Source of the DNA: Negativicutes bacterium | GTDB taxonomy: Bacteria; Bacillota; Negativicutes; JAGOZY01 | Assembly (NCBI GenBank): GCA_018058445.1 | Contig: JAGOZY010000006.1 | Span: 1-11,981, forward strand | Direction: 5' to 3' | DNA length: 11,981 nt | In this document: one piece after another, positions 5,957 to 11,981 of the stretch | Layout of the letters: every line of letters begins with the position of its first letter | Position numbering within the stretch: the first letter of the stretch is position 1 | Made by a program: the position numbers and the translations under genes | Notes under the pieces: model-generated | Databases searched by the model: none | What the model saw: the letters and a program-made list of their open reading frames with translations, nothing else | Told to the model about the DNA's origin: nothing

Positions 5957-7612
5957 CTAAAATCCAATGGCAAACCAGTGATGATAATAGGTAGCCGCTT
6001 GGCTTGTGCCGATAATCGTAAAGCCTGTTTTAGTGATACTTCCTGTTTTTATATGATTATAATAAGCTATACCACTCGTCCACTCTGCCGTTTGTTGTAC
6101 GCTCAAGCAAGCAGTTGTGAAAGGGCGGGGGAACACAACACTCACTTCCGCCGCTGGTTTCGCTACTTTTCCCCATTGCATAATCAGTCCATTCGGCAAT
6201 TTAGACCAACCATTTTCACTAAGCTGATTTGCAAATTCTACACGATTTACCTTTTCGGAGAGTTCCTGAAGCGCAGAGGAGCTTTCCACCAGCCCAGGAT
6301 TTGTCTGCCCATCAAACGCTTTTATACAATACATCACAGTGATATTTCGTGGTCGGTTTTCGTTTGCGGTGGGTACAACCTTGGAAGCATCTAATCCAAT
6401 TTTTTTAGCGGGTGTACTACCATTATTAGCATCTGCTGTCGTTGCCGTTCCTGCGTCATAAAAAGCACCCTCAAATGAAAACCCAAGAAGTGAATTATAC
6501 CAAGCCGTCGTCCCCGTAATATTCCGTATTGCATCGCCTTGTCTAGTTCCCATGTCACGATTTTGATCAATGCCTCGTCCGTGATCCCAGCCACGCAAAA
6601 ATTCACCCCGATAGTCTGGCAATTTAAACTGATAGGAGTCCAATTGGGCTGTGCCATCATATAAATGTCCCAGTATCGCAAAAAGATCAGGATATGTATT
6701 TTGGCTTAAAATCTGGCCTGCACATTCTAAATAACCTACTGGTGCTTTTGTACCAGACCAGGCAATGATCGTCCCAACAGGTACTCCCGACATATAGATC
6801 CATTCATACCCGCGATCTTCACCGCGCGACACTAAAACTTTCCCTTCGTCGTATTCACCAGTAGCAGGAATCCAATCCAACTTTTTTTTATCTTCTGAGG
6901 AAAGAAATCCATCTTGAAGAATATTACTGTTTTCATGGCGATGCTCTTGGCTTGCAGCATTGATATCTTCATATGTTAGAGCTACGGTACTTCCAGTTTT
7001 TCCATTTATTACTCGTATTCCACCAACTGCTGCTTGCTCGGCATACCTTTCCGCAAGCGTTGCCGCATCATCTGCACGATCTGCTTCCTGAGAAGAGCGG
7101 TTTGTGTGTTCTGCGGCAGCTAAGGCAGATATTTCTGCCTGATCCCGAGCCGATTTAGCTTCCTGAGCAGACTCTTGAGCCATCCACTTCGCACCTAAAA
7201 GATCATTTACAAAGTCAGTTGGGTTGGCTTCTGTTTCTGGAACGCGCACCGAACGATCCATTTCTTCGCGAAATTCCTGTTCGACCAAGACAGCTCGATC
7301 AAAGGCTTTTTCAATTGTTTCAGGGAAAAATCCGCCATTATTGACCAAGTCCATTTCTTGTGTTAACGGCGTCTTACGGAGTAAAGCTACCTTCCAGCCA
7401 GTAGCTAATGGATTCCCTACTACAGGATAACAAATCACTTTTTTCAACATATCCACTCGATAGCCTGAATGAATCTGCTTTACTTGTCCTTCTGGCGAGG
7501 ATACAAAAATGCTCACATGATCCTCATGATTTAACGAAAATGTATAGGGCCAATTACGAGTTATACCATCTGATAAATACAAATTTTTTGTATGAGTTGC
7601 TGATACAGTCAA
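5957..7612 (-). CDS. Tail fibre: T7 gp17-like anchor, coiled coil, collar domain and gp53-like tip
   Basis: This encodes 551 residues from a TTG start, supported by GGAGGA (7621-7626) 8 bases upstream and by the matching start of its paralogue. Residues 1-~135 resemble the N-terminal domain of T7 gp17-type fibres (GITRNWPYTF, GWKVALLRKTPLTQEMDLVN), which binds the tail. Residues ~136-197 are an Ala/Glu-rich coiled coil; 199-221 hold one VNG-type fibre repeat (VINGKTGSTVALTYEDINAA). The tail-collar domain starts at ~277 (VPVGTIIAW, GYLECAGQ, KLPDYRGEFLRGWDHGRG, QGDAIRNITG). A variable loop (368-407) and NENRPRN follow. The last ~85 residues, from NGWSKLPNGLIMQWGKV to HHWFAIGF, match the gp53-like C-terminal tip of many tail fibres. 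It should trimerise on the virion and bind the host surface. It is the only fibre here with both an anchor and a recognised tip, so it is the best candidate for main receptor-binding protein. Confidence 0.9.
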   Translation of the reverse strand: MTVSATHTKNLYLSDGITRNWPYTFSLNHEDHVSIFVSSPEGQVKQIHSGYRVDMLKKVICYPVVGNPLATGWKVALLRKTPLTQEMDLVNNGGFFPETIEKAFDRAVLVEQEFREEMDRSVRVPETEANPTDFVNDLLGAKWMAQESAQEAKSARDQAEISALAAAEHTNRSSQEADRADDAATLAERYAEQAAVGGIRVINGKTGSTVALTYEDINAASQEHRHENSNILQDGFLSSEDKKKLDWIPATGEYDEGKVLVSRGEDRGYEWIYMSGVPVGTIIAWSGTKAPVGYLECAGQILSQNTYPDLFAILGHLYDGTAQLDSYQFKLPDYRGEFLRGWDHGRGIDQNRDMGTRQGDAIRNITGTTAWYNSLLGFSFEGAFYDAGTATTADANNGSTPAKKIGLDASKVVPTANENRPRNITVMYCIKAFDGQTNPGLVESSSALQELSEKVNRVEFANQLSENGWSKLPNGLIMQWGKVAKPAAEVSVVFPRPFTTACLSVQQTAEWTSGIAYYNHIKTGSITKTGFTIIGTSQAATYYHHWFAIGF

Positions 7613-7749
7613 TTCCTCTTTCCTCCATTCCTCAGTCTCGCATAGTTACCTTCCTTAGTCCCTCCAAAACTAAGGATATAAAACCTTCTATGTATTCACA
7701 CAACAACCTGCCAAAGTTCACACATTTTCAAACTTTATTTATCATTTAT
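7613..7749 (-). other. 137-base intergenic leader between the two anchored fibres, with a hairpin
   Basis: This spacer has no gene. On the minus strand it carries a 7-bp inverted repeat (7652-7658 with 7670-7676, core CCTTAG / CTAAGG) around an 11-base loop. The hairpin lies about 40 bases before the TTG start. No T-run follows it, so it is not a typical terminator; it could affect mRNA stability or translation of the 551-residue fibre. I see no convincing promoter. Confidence 0.4.
7621..7626 (-). promoter_or_regulatory. Ribosome binding site supporting a TTG start
   Basis: GGAGGA on the minus strand lies 8 bases before the TTG at 7610-7612. No ATG or GTG occurs near the start of this fibre, and the encoded TVSATHTKN aligns with TVSARHTKN of the paralogue, which begins at GTG. 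Confidence 0.75.
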
Positions 7750-9093
7750 TTAAATAAAACGAATGCAGGCAAAATAAGCTAAATTTCGTGGTCTGTTTTC
7801 GTTTGCGGTAGGAACAACACGAGATGCGTCAAAATCCGCACCTTGATTTGTCTTTACAGTCGCATCTCCATAGCTTCCACAAGCTTTACCTGCATTCGCC
7901 AACGCGCCACCAGTACTAAAATATCTAGTATCAGTAATACCGCTCCACCAACCAGTAATATTCCGAATCGCATCGCCCTGAGAAATACCAAGGGTTCTTC
8001 CGGTATCTGAGCCACGTCCATCGTCAACTACTCGCAGAAACTCAGACCTCAGATCAGGAAGTCTAAACGTCGTATTTCCATTACCTGAACCAAAGAGACC
8101 GCTCTTTCCAGCACTCCAATCAGTTTCACTCACTACGAGTTGGCTTCTTTCGGCCCAATTCCATAGGGCCGAGTAATTACCACGTGAAACTAAAGAGCCA
8201 TCTAGTTTTAACTCACAGCTCTTAACCGTCATGGCTGGAAAACGGATATCGCCGATATCGCCCACACCATCATGGATATGATTTACATCAGCTGCTCCCA
8301 CATCTGAGGGCTGCAATACTACATTTCCTTTTTTTCCATTAACACTGGAAACTGGATAATTAGGTTCTGGTACATGGATTTCAACTTTTGTTTCTGTACA
8401 AGCAACAGTCGCACTCCCTGTCCCAGTTACCTCACTAATCGCTCCAACATCTTCTGCTTTCAAGAGGACATTACCACTCATACCATTCACACTACGAACT
8501 CCACCAGTTGAGGCTTGTTCAGCAAAAACCTCGGCTTGATTCGCCGACTCTTTTGCACGTTCAGCTTCTTGAAAGGATCGATCAGCTTCTTCCTTGGATA
8601 AAGACGCAGACATTTCTGCCTGGCCTTGAGCTCCTTGAGCTTCACCAGCAGCTTGTTGTGCTGCGCTCTTCGCTCCTAAGAGCTCACTCACAAACTCTGT
8701 AGGATTGGCCTCTGTTTCCGGTACTTTAACGGTCCGATCAATTTCTTCTTGAAATTCCTGTTCGACTAATACGTCACGATCAAAAGCACTCTCGATAGTC
8801 TCCGGAAAGAAGCCACCATTATTTACCAAATCCATCTCTTGTGCAAGTGGTGTTTTGCGAAGTAGAGCAATCTTCCATCCTCTCGCTAAAGGTTCATTTT
8901 CTATCGGATAGCGAACATATCCCTCCAACAAATCAACTTGGTACTCACTGCATATCTGAGTAATTTTTCCATCCGGAGACTCTAGAACAATCCGGATATG
9001 ATCTTCGTGATTCAAGGAAAAAGTATAGGGCCAGTTTCGGGTCGTACCATCTCCGATATAAATATTTTTTGTGTGTCTTGCTGATACAGTCAC
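7750..9093 (-). CDS. Tail fibre: T7 gp17-like anchor, coiled coil and collar domain, no extra tip
   Basis: This encodes 447 residues from a GTG start; AAGGAG (9101-9106) lies 7 bases upstream. Residues 1-~135 closely match the N-terminal attachment domain of the next fibre (TRNWPYTFSLNHEDH, ALLRKTPLAQEMDLVNNGG, VPETEANPTEF). Residues ~140-197 are an Ala/Glu/Gln-rich coiled coil. Two VNG-type fibre repeats follow (VNGMSGNVLLKAEDVGA, 202-218; VNGKKGNVVLQPSDVGA, 251-267), then an HNHIHDGVGD-like linker. The collar-type region (~285-447) has FRLPDLRSEFLRVVDDGRG and QGDAIRNITG, a variable loop (381-419), and FDASRVVPTANENRPRN. It ends at once with YFACIRFI, where the paralogue continues into a tip domain. 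This end is typical of many collar fibres, so the protein is probably complete. It is a virion fibre expected to compete for, or share, the attachment site of the second fibre. Confidence 0.9.
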   Translation of the reverse strand: MTVSARHTKNIYIGDGTTRNWPYTFSLNHEDHIRIVLESPDGKITQICSEYQVDLLEGYVRYPIENEPLARGWKIALLRKTPLAQEMDLVNNGGFFPETIESAFDRDVLVEQEFQEEIDRTVKVPETEANPTEFVSELLGAKSAAQQAAGEAQGAQGQAEMSASLSKEEADRSFQEAERAKESANQAEVFAEQASTGGVRSVNGMSGNVLLKAEDVGAISEVTGTGSATVACTETKVEIHVPEPNYPVSSVNGKKGNVVLQPSDVGAADVNHIHDGVGDIGDIRFPAMTVKSCELKLDGSLVSRGNYSALWNWAERSQLVVSETDWSAGKSGLFGSGNGNTTFRLPDLRSEFLRVVDDGRGSDTGRTLGISQGDAIRNITGWWSGITDTRYFSTGGALANAGKACGSYGDATVKTNQGADFDASRVVPTANENRPRNLAYFACIRFI

Positions 9094-9146
9094 GACTTTT
9101 CTCCTTTTATAATTGAATAAAACAAATCACCATCCAATGCTTTGCT

Positions 9147-9644
9147 TTATTCAGTTTTTTCATTCTTTTTTCTTTGATAAAAATAGTGAAAAGGTTCTCC
9201 GAATACACCGTAAGGGCGAGCTTCTCGTATCTCAAATCCATTTATTCGTAACCAAGCAATTGATTGAGTATTACGGCAATCAACCCAGTTCACCAATGAA
9301 GAGTATCTCGTCAAAAATTCTTGAATAATTTTTCGAGTATTTCGCGCAAATGAAACCCCAATCTCATCCAATTGATCTGTGGCAAGCATCCAAATGCCCC
9401 CTTGATTGCTTAAACGAGAAAGTAAACAGACTCCAAAGATAACGACAACCTTTTCTTTCCATACGACGCTATAAGTCTCTTCAGAATTATTAAATGCGGC
9501 CCAGAATCCGGCTTCTCCATCCATTCCATAAGCCGACCATATTTCTCTTCGATCGGCCTTTCTCAAACGAGTTGCAAGCCAATCTCCGTCCCTTTTCGTC
9601 GCAGGGCGAATTTCGATTGTCCCATTTCGATACCAACCGATCAT
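9147..9644 (-). CDS. T7 gp13-like phage protein (DUF2833, GNAT-like fold)
   Basis: This encodes 165 residues from the ATG at 9642-9644, four bases after the upstream stop; a TTG at 9663-9665 would add seven residues and overlap that gene. The features are those of the phage gp13 / DUF2833 family: IEIRPATKRDGDWLATRLRKADRREIW near the N-terminus, an inner VVIFGVCLLS strand, GGIWMLATDQLD, and a C-terminal NWVDCRNTQSIAWLRINGFEI followed by PYGVFGEPFHYF. The order resembles a GNAT acetyltransferase, but I do not see a clear acetyl-CoA P-loop, so enzymatic activity is doubtful. In T7, gp13 is needed for virion morphogenesis and lies just after the nozzle gene gp12, the same order as here. The family call is good; the molecular role is inferred from T7. 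Confidence 0.8.
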   Translation of the reverse strand: MIGWYRNGTIEIRPATKRDGDWLATRLRKADRREIWSAYGMDGEAGFWAAFNNSEETYSVVWKEKVVVIFGVCLLSRLSNQGGIWMLATDQLDEIGVSFARNTRKIIQEFLTRYSSLVNWVDCRNTQSIAWLRINGFEIREARPYGVFGEPFHYFYQRKKNEKTE

Positions 9645-9648
9645 ACTT

Positions 9649-11981
9649 CTACCCACCCAATACAATTTCTGGAATAATTGCGAGCAATGTAAAAGGCAAA
9701 GGATCTTCCTGACGAATTAATATTCGACCATCATCATTGTATCCACTTGGCGGACGGATCGTCTTATCACCACTAAAAAGTCGCATCGGACCTCCATAAT
9801 CATCCCCAGTATGCCACTGTAAATCATCTAATTCACCATCGCCGCTTGCTCCAATTTTTCCGCCACAAGACTCTAAAACTCGGATGGAAACTCTTGGAAT
9901 TTTCTTTTTCTTTCCTTGTACAGTTCCTGCACTTGTTTGAACCTCAAGATTCAGCGTTTCCAGCTCCGAAACGTAAGGTAGCCCTATTTGAACATTTTTT
10001 GCCGAAATCATTAATTCAATTCCCCAGGTTTTCTGCCCATTTATCTCCAATTGTTGGACCACTTGTTGAGGTTGAATACAACCATCTGCCACGATCCCTA
10101 TCGTTTTTTCAGCAAGATGATCCAGTCCTCCAATTTTCTTCACTTCAGCTGCTTCGCTCTGCCAGACCACCCCACTATCCAAATAGAAAATATTCGACAT
10201 CTCTGTTTTTCTCGCACACATTCGCTCTACCAATAATCGTCCATTTCTTCTTACGAGAAGCCACAGATCGTCCTGTTCTCTGCCAGGGATACAGGCAACA
10301 CTTTCTACTTCTCCTTCTGTCTCGTGGCGGTGCCACGCCCAAATCTCTTGCTCCCGCAAATAAGTGAGGCCTAAAAGGCGTCCATCCTCACGTACGATCC
10401 AAACAACCGAATCAGGTTCTTGTTGGTAACTCCAATCAACAAGCTTATGATGTTCAATTAAATGTTTAGCCATCAATGAAATATCAATCCCAGTATAAGC
10501 ATCAGCTTCAAACGAATAGCCAAGATCCTCTACCGCTCCGCCCATCTCCCGAAGATACAAAATACGATTGCCAATGAGCAATGGATCAAGTTCACTACTT
10601 CCTCTATATCCTTGCGGCTTTGCCTCCACACTATTTGGACCAAGTGGTCCTTTTGAAGAACTGATCTTCCATTCACCTGCCTCAGTTAAAGCAATCAAAT
10701 CGCTTAAACTTGTTAATGAACGTATTCTCCCCACTCGTCTTGCAACTAGACGAATAATAATACTTTCATTATCTTTGATCGGTAGAGACAAACCAAAATG
10801 ATTATAATCGCCAGTTTGACTCATCCATATCGTACCGGGCTCAGAATTACTGCCGCCAAAACAAAGCCTATCCTGAAAAAAAGTACAGCAACCAGGATAG
10901 CCATGTACCTGACTCCAGGCTCCTTCCGCCCATTCTTTGGTCCATTCACTAGATCCAATTATTTTTTCAACCTCAACCTTAACATTTCGCGTATCCACAT
11001 ATTCAATTATTTTTACAAAACTATCATATACCGTTGGTAGTGTCTCTAAAGTCACTACGCCAGCCATGCTCCAATCGCCACCACTTGGCACATCTTGGAC
11101 AAAAGGAGAGCCGATTACCCTCACTCGCGTGTTTTCCTCTACTTCACCAGATTCTGAATAATTACGATCTTTTTGACTACTAAGAGTGCGCAAAAGAGAC
11201 CAGCTTTGAGTTAACTCATCATATCGTTCAACTCGGATCGTACCTCGCCAATATCCGCTAGTTTCCAAGTACCATCGACTATGAGCTAGTACTTCCAGTT
11301 CCAGTTGCCCTGATTTATTCAATCCTTTTGAGCACTGAGAAGGAATTGAATGCCGTAATTTCCATGTAGCTCCAACATGCTGATCAGAAAAATAATCTTC
11401 ACTTGATTCAAGCATTCCAATTACTCTTGCATTTTTGGGTTTTGTCCAAGAAATTTCAACAACTCCTTGCGCACCTTGCATCCCACAATTAGTCTCCCCG
11501 CCAGAGCCCACGATTCCTTCAATGACTTCCCCTTCTGTCACCGTCAAGTATCCGCCTATCCAGCCCCCAGCCCGCCCTCCGAGGACCACACTGTGACGAA
11601 TCGCACCGCTTCCGTCAGATATGCCTCCAGTGCCAGCTCCATAGCCACTTCCAGCATAACCTCCTCCTCCTGCTACCACACCGCTTTCAATGAATAGCCC
11701 ATTGGCTCCCGAACTACAAGCATCCGCTGCACTTGAATATTTCAAATGTTTTATAAAGGGAACTGCTTCATACCCACCTGTCACTTTCAATTCTCCAAAA
11801 GAGGATTGCCCACCCCGAGTGAGCCGATAATTATCTCGCTCACCACCGATAGCTGCTGCATCACCTAAAGCTGTACCGCCGATAATCACACCCCCACTCT
11901 TAAAGAAGTGATATCCTGCTCCGCCACCGATCATTTGTACTCGGATTTGCGAAACTCCTTCTGGCACGATAAATGTAAATG
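9649..11981 (-). CDS. Tail nozzle (tubular protein B, T7 gp12-like) with glycine-rich module, 5' end off window
   Basis: The frame is open through the right edge (TFIVPEGV), so the GTG at 11965-11967 is internal and the visible ~776 residues lack the N-terminus. Visible residues 1-~178 form a glycine-rich domain (about 27% Gly) opening FTFIVPEGVSQIRVQMIGGG and ending GAQGVVEISW. The rest matches podovirus nozzle proteins. It includes FVQDVPSGGDWSMAGVVTLE, GYPGCCTFFQDRLCFGGSNSEPGTIWMSQTGDYNHF, an ALTEAGEWKISSSKGPLGPNS segment, REMGGAVEDLGYSFEADAYTGIDIS, and the blade-like IWAWHRHETEGEVESVACIPG, DDLWLLVRR and GRLLVERM motifs. It should form the distal tail nozzle that carries the fibres. The gene ends with TAG four bases before the ATG of the gp13-like gene, implying coupling. 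The tail assignment is strong; the glycine-rich domain is an unusual addition. Confidence 0.87.
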   Translation of the reverse strand, partial: FTFIVPEGVSQIRVQMIGGGAGYHFFKSGGVIIGGTALGDAAAIGGERDNYRLTRGGQSSFGELKVTGGYEAVPFIKHLKYSSAADACSSGANGLFIESGVVAGGGGYAGSGYGAGTGGISDGSGAIRHSVVLGGRAGGWIGGYLTVTEGEVIEGIVGSGGETNCGMQGAQGVVEISWTKPKNARVIGMLESSEDYFSDQHVGATWKLRHSIPSQCSKGLNKSGQLELEVLAHSRWYLETSGYWRGTIRVERYDELTQSWSLLRTLSSQKDRNYSESGEVEENTRVRVIGSPFVQDVPSGGDWSMAGVVTLETLPTVYDSFVKIIEYVDTRNVKVEVEKIIGSSEWTKEWAEGAWSQVHGYPGCCTFFQDRLCFGGSNSEPGTIWMSQTGDYNHFGLSLPIKDNESIIIRLVARRVGRIRSLTSLSDLIALTEAGEWKISSSKGPLGPNSVEAKPQGYRGSSELDPLLIGNRILYLREMGGAVEDLGYSFEADAYTGIDISLMAKHLIEHHKLVDWSYQQEPDSVVWIVREDGRLLGLTYLREQEIWAWHRHETEGEVESVACIPGREQDDLWLLVRRNGRLLVERMCARKTEMSNIFYLDSGVVWQSEAAEVKKIGGLDHLAEKTIGIVADGCIQPQQVVQQLEINGQKTWGIELMISAKNVQIGLPYVSELETLNLEVQTSAGTVQGKKKKIPRVSIRVLESCGGKIGASGDGELDDLQWHTGDDYGGPMRLFSGDKTIRPPSGYNDDGRILIRQEDPLPFTLLAIIPEIVLGG
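11446..11981 (-). other. Glycine-rich domain encoded within the nozzle gene
   Basis: About 178 residues begin FTFIVPEGVSQIRVQ and contain GGGAG, GGGGYAGSGYGAG and GGRAGGWIGG clusters, then close with GVVEISW. This is the layout of the glycine-rich domains often found in phage tail and fibre proteins, where they decorate exposed structures. It precedes the recognisable nozzle region. Its left junction is at about residue 178; its true N-terminal border is outside the window. Confidence 0.7.

Noticed and set aside
6391-6681. A 96-residue minus-strand frame inside the 551-residue fibre gene
   Set aside because: It is an alternative reading frame of the conserved collar domain, with no homology of its own and no RBS context.
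3597-7612. An invertible fibre-switching segment (shufflon or Gin/Hin type)
   Set aside because: All collar genes have the same orientation, and I found neither a recombinase gene nor inverted crossover sites.
7408-7782. A plus-strand 124-residue frame crossing the gap between the fibres
   Set aside because: Most of it is antisense to fibre coding sequence and no domain or RBS supports it; the 137-base gap alone does not make a gene.
3597-9093. A diversity-generating retroelement acting on the collar genes
   Set aside because: The variable loops are suggestive, but there is no reverse transcriptase, template repeat or initiation-of-mutagenic-homing-like site in the window, and the differences include insertions and deletions rather than adenine-specific changes as far as I can see.
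7750-9093. Truncation of the 447-residue fibre by a premature stop
   Set aside because: The end after ENRPRN with a short Y-x-x-CI-x-F sequence is a normal ending for collar fibres, and translation past the stop in the same frame quickly hits further stops with no tip-like residues.
9094-9146. A hairpin (GAATAAA / TTTATTC) upstream of the first fibre gene
   Set aside because: The stem is AT-only with a long loop, so it is probably chance in an AT-rich spacer.
9846-10367. A 173-residue open frame on the plus strand
   Set aside because: It lies wholly opposite the well-supported nozzle gene, has no recognisable domain and no good RBS; it is an antisense shadow.
1-11981. tRNA, rRNA or CRISPR content
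   Set aside because: No cloverleaf, rRNA-like stretch or regularly spaced repeats were seen; the only tandem repeat is the two-copy 16-base unit at 3439-3470.

Overview
This window shows the tail end of a T7-like (podovirus-type) prophage or phage, followed by a glycosyltransferase cluster. Every convincing gene is on the minus strand, so transcription runs from base 11981 towards base 1. The host is most likely a low-GC bacterium with a Gram-negative envelope. The tail proteins are of the kind found in T7-like phages of Gram-negative hosts, and the left-hand genes resemble lipopolysaccharide/O-antigen glycosyltransferases. Strong AAGGAG-type ribosome binding sites precede most genes, and four of the nine visible starts are not ATG (GTG or TTG). 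I cannot name the genus from sequence alone.

Layout, in order of transcription. (1) 11981-9649: the C-terminal ~776 residues of a large tail nozzle (tubular protein B, T7 gp12-like) protein, carrying a glycine-rich module; its 5' end is off the window. (2) 9644-9147: a small GNAT-fold-like protein of the T7 gp13 / DUF2833 family. (3) 9093-7750 and 7612-5957: two tail fibres with near-duplicate T7 gp17-like N-terminal attachment domains, alanine-rich coiled-coil shafts and tail-collar domains. They differ at the C-terminus: the first stops at the end of the collar, the second adds a gp53-like tip. (4) 5911-5573: a 112-residue coiled-coil protein, whose 3' end overlaps (5) 5583-4627, a collar protein without any attachment domain. 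(6) 4547-3597: a second collar protein of the same type. A weak terminator lies between the last two genes and a strong, near-symmetrical one ends the tail operon at 3561-3598. (7) 3393-3560: a short AT-rich spacer with a possible promoter, a 16-bp perfect tandem repeat and a 15-codon ORF with a strong RBS. (8) 3392-1665 and 1622-294: two paralogous multidomain glycosyltransferases, the second lacking the internal GT4-type domain. (9) 282-1: the start of a WbsX-family glycosyltransferase gene, cut by the window edge.

The tail genes read as a receptor-recognition module: one adsorption apparatus (nozzle plus anchored fibres) served by four related collar-type proteins with at least three different ends. 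The adjacent glycan genes either modify the host surface that those fibres recognise (lysogenic conversion) or are host O-antigen genes flanking the prophage; the window does not decide which. The parts most worth a second look are the split, unanchored collar proteins with their separate coiled-coil partner, the swapped tips and variable loops between invariant collar blocks, the glycine-rich module on the nozzle, and the clean domain loss between the two glycosyltransferase paralogues.
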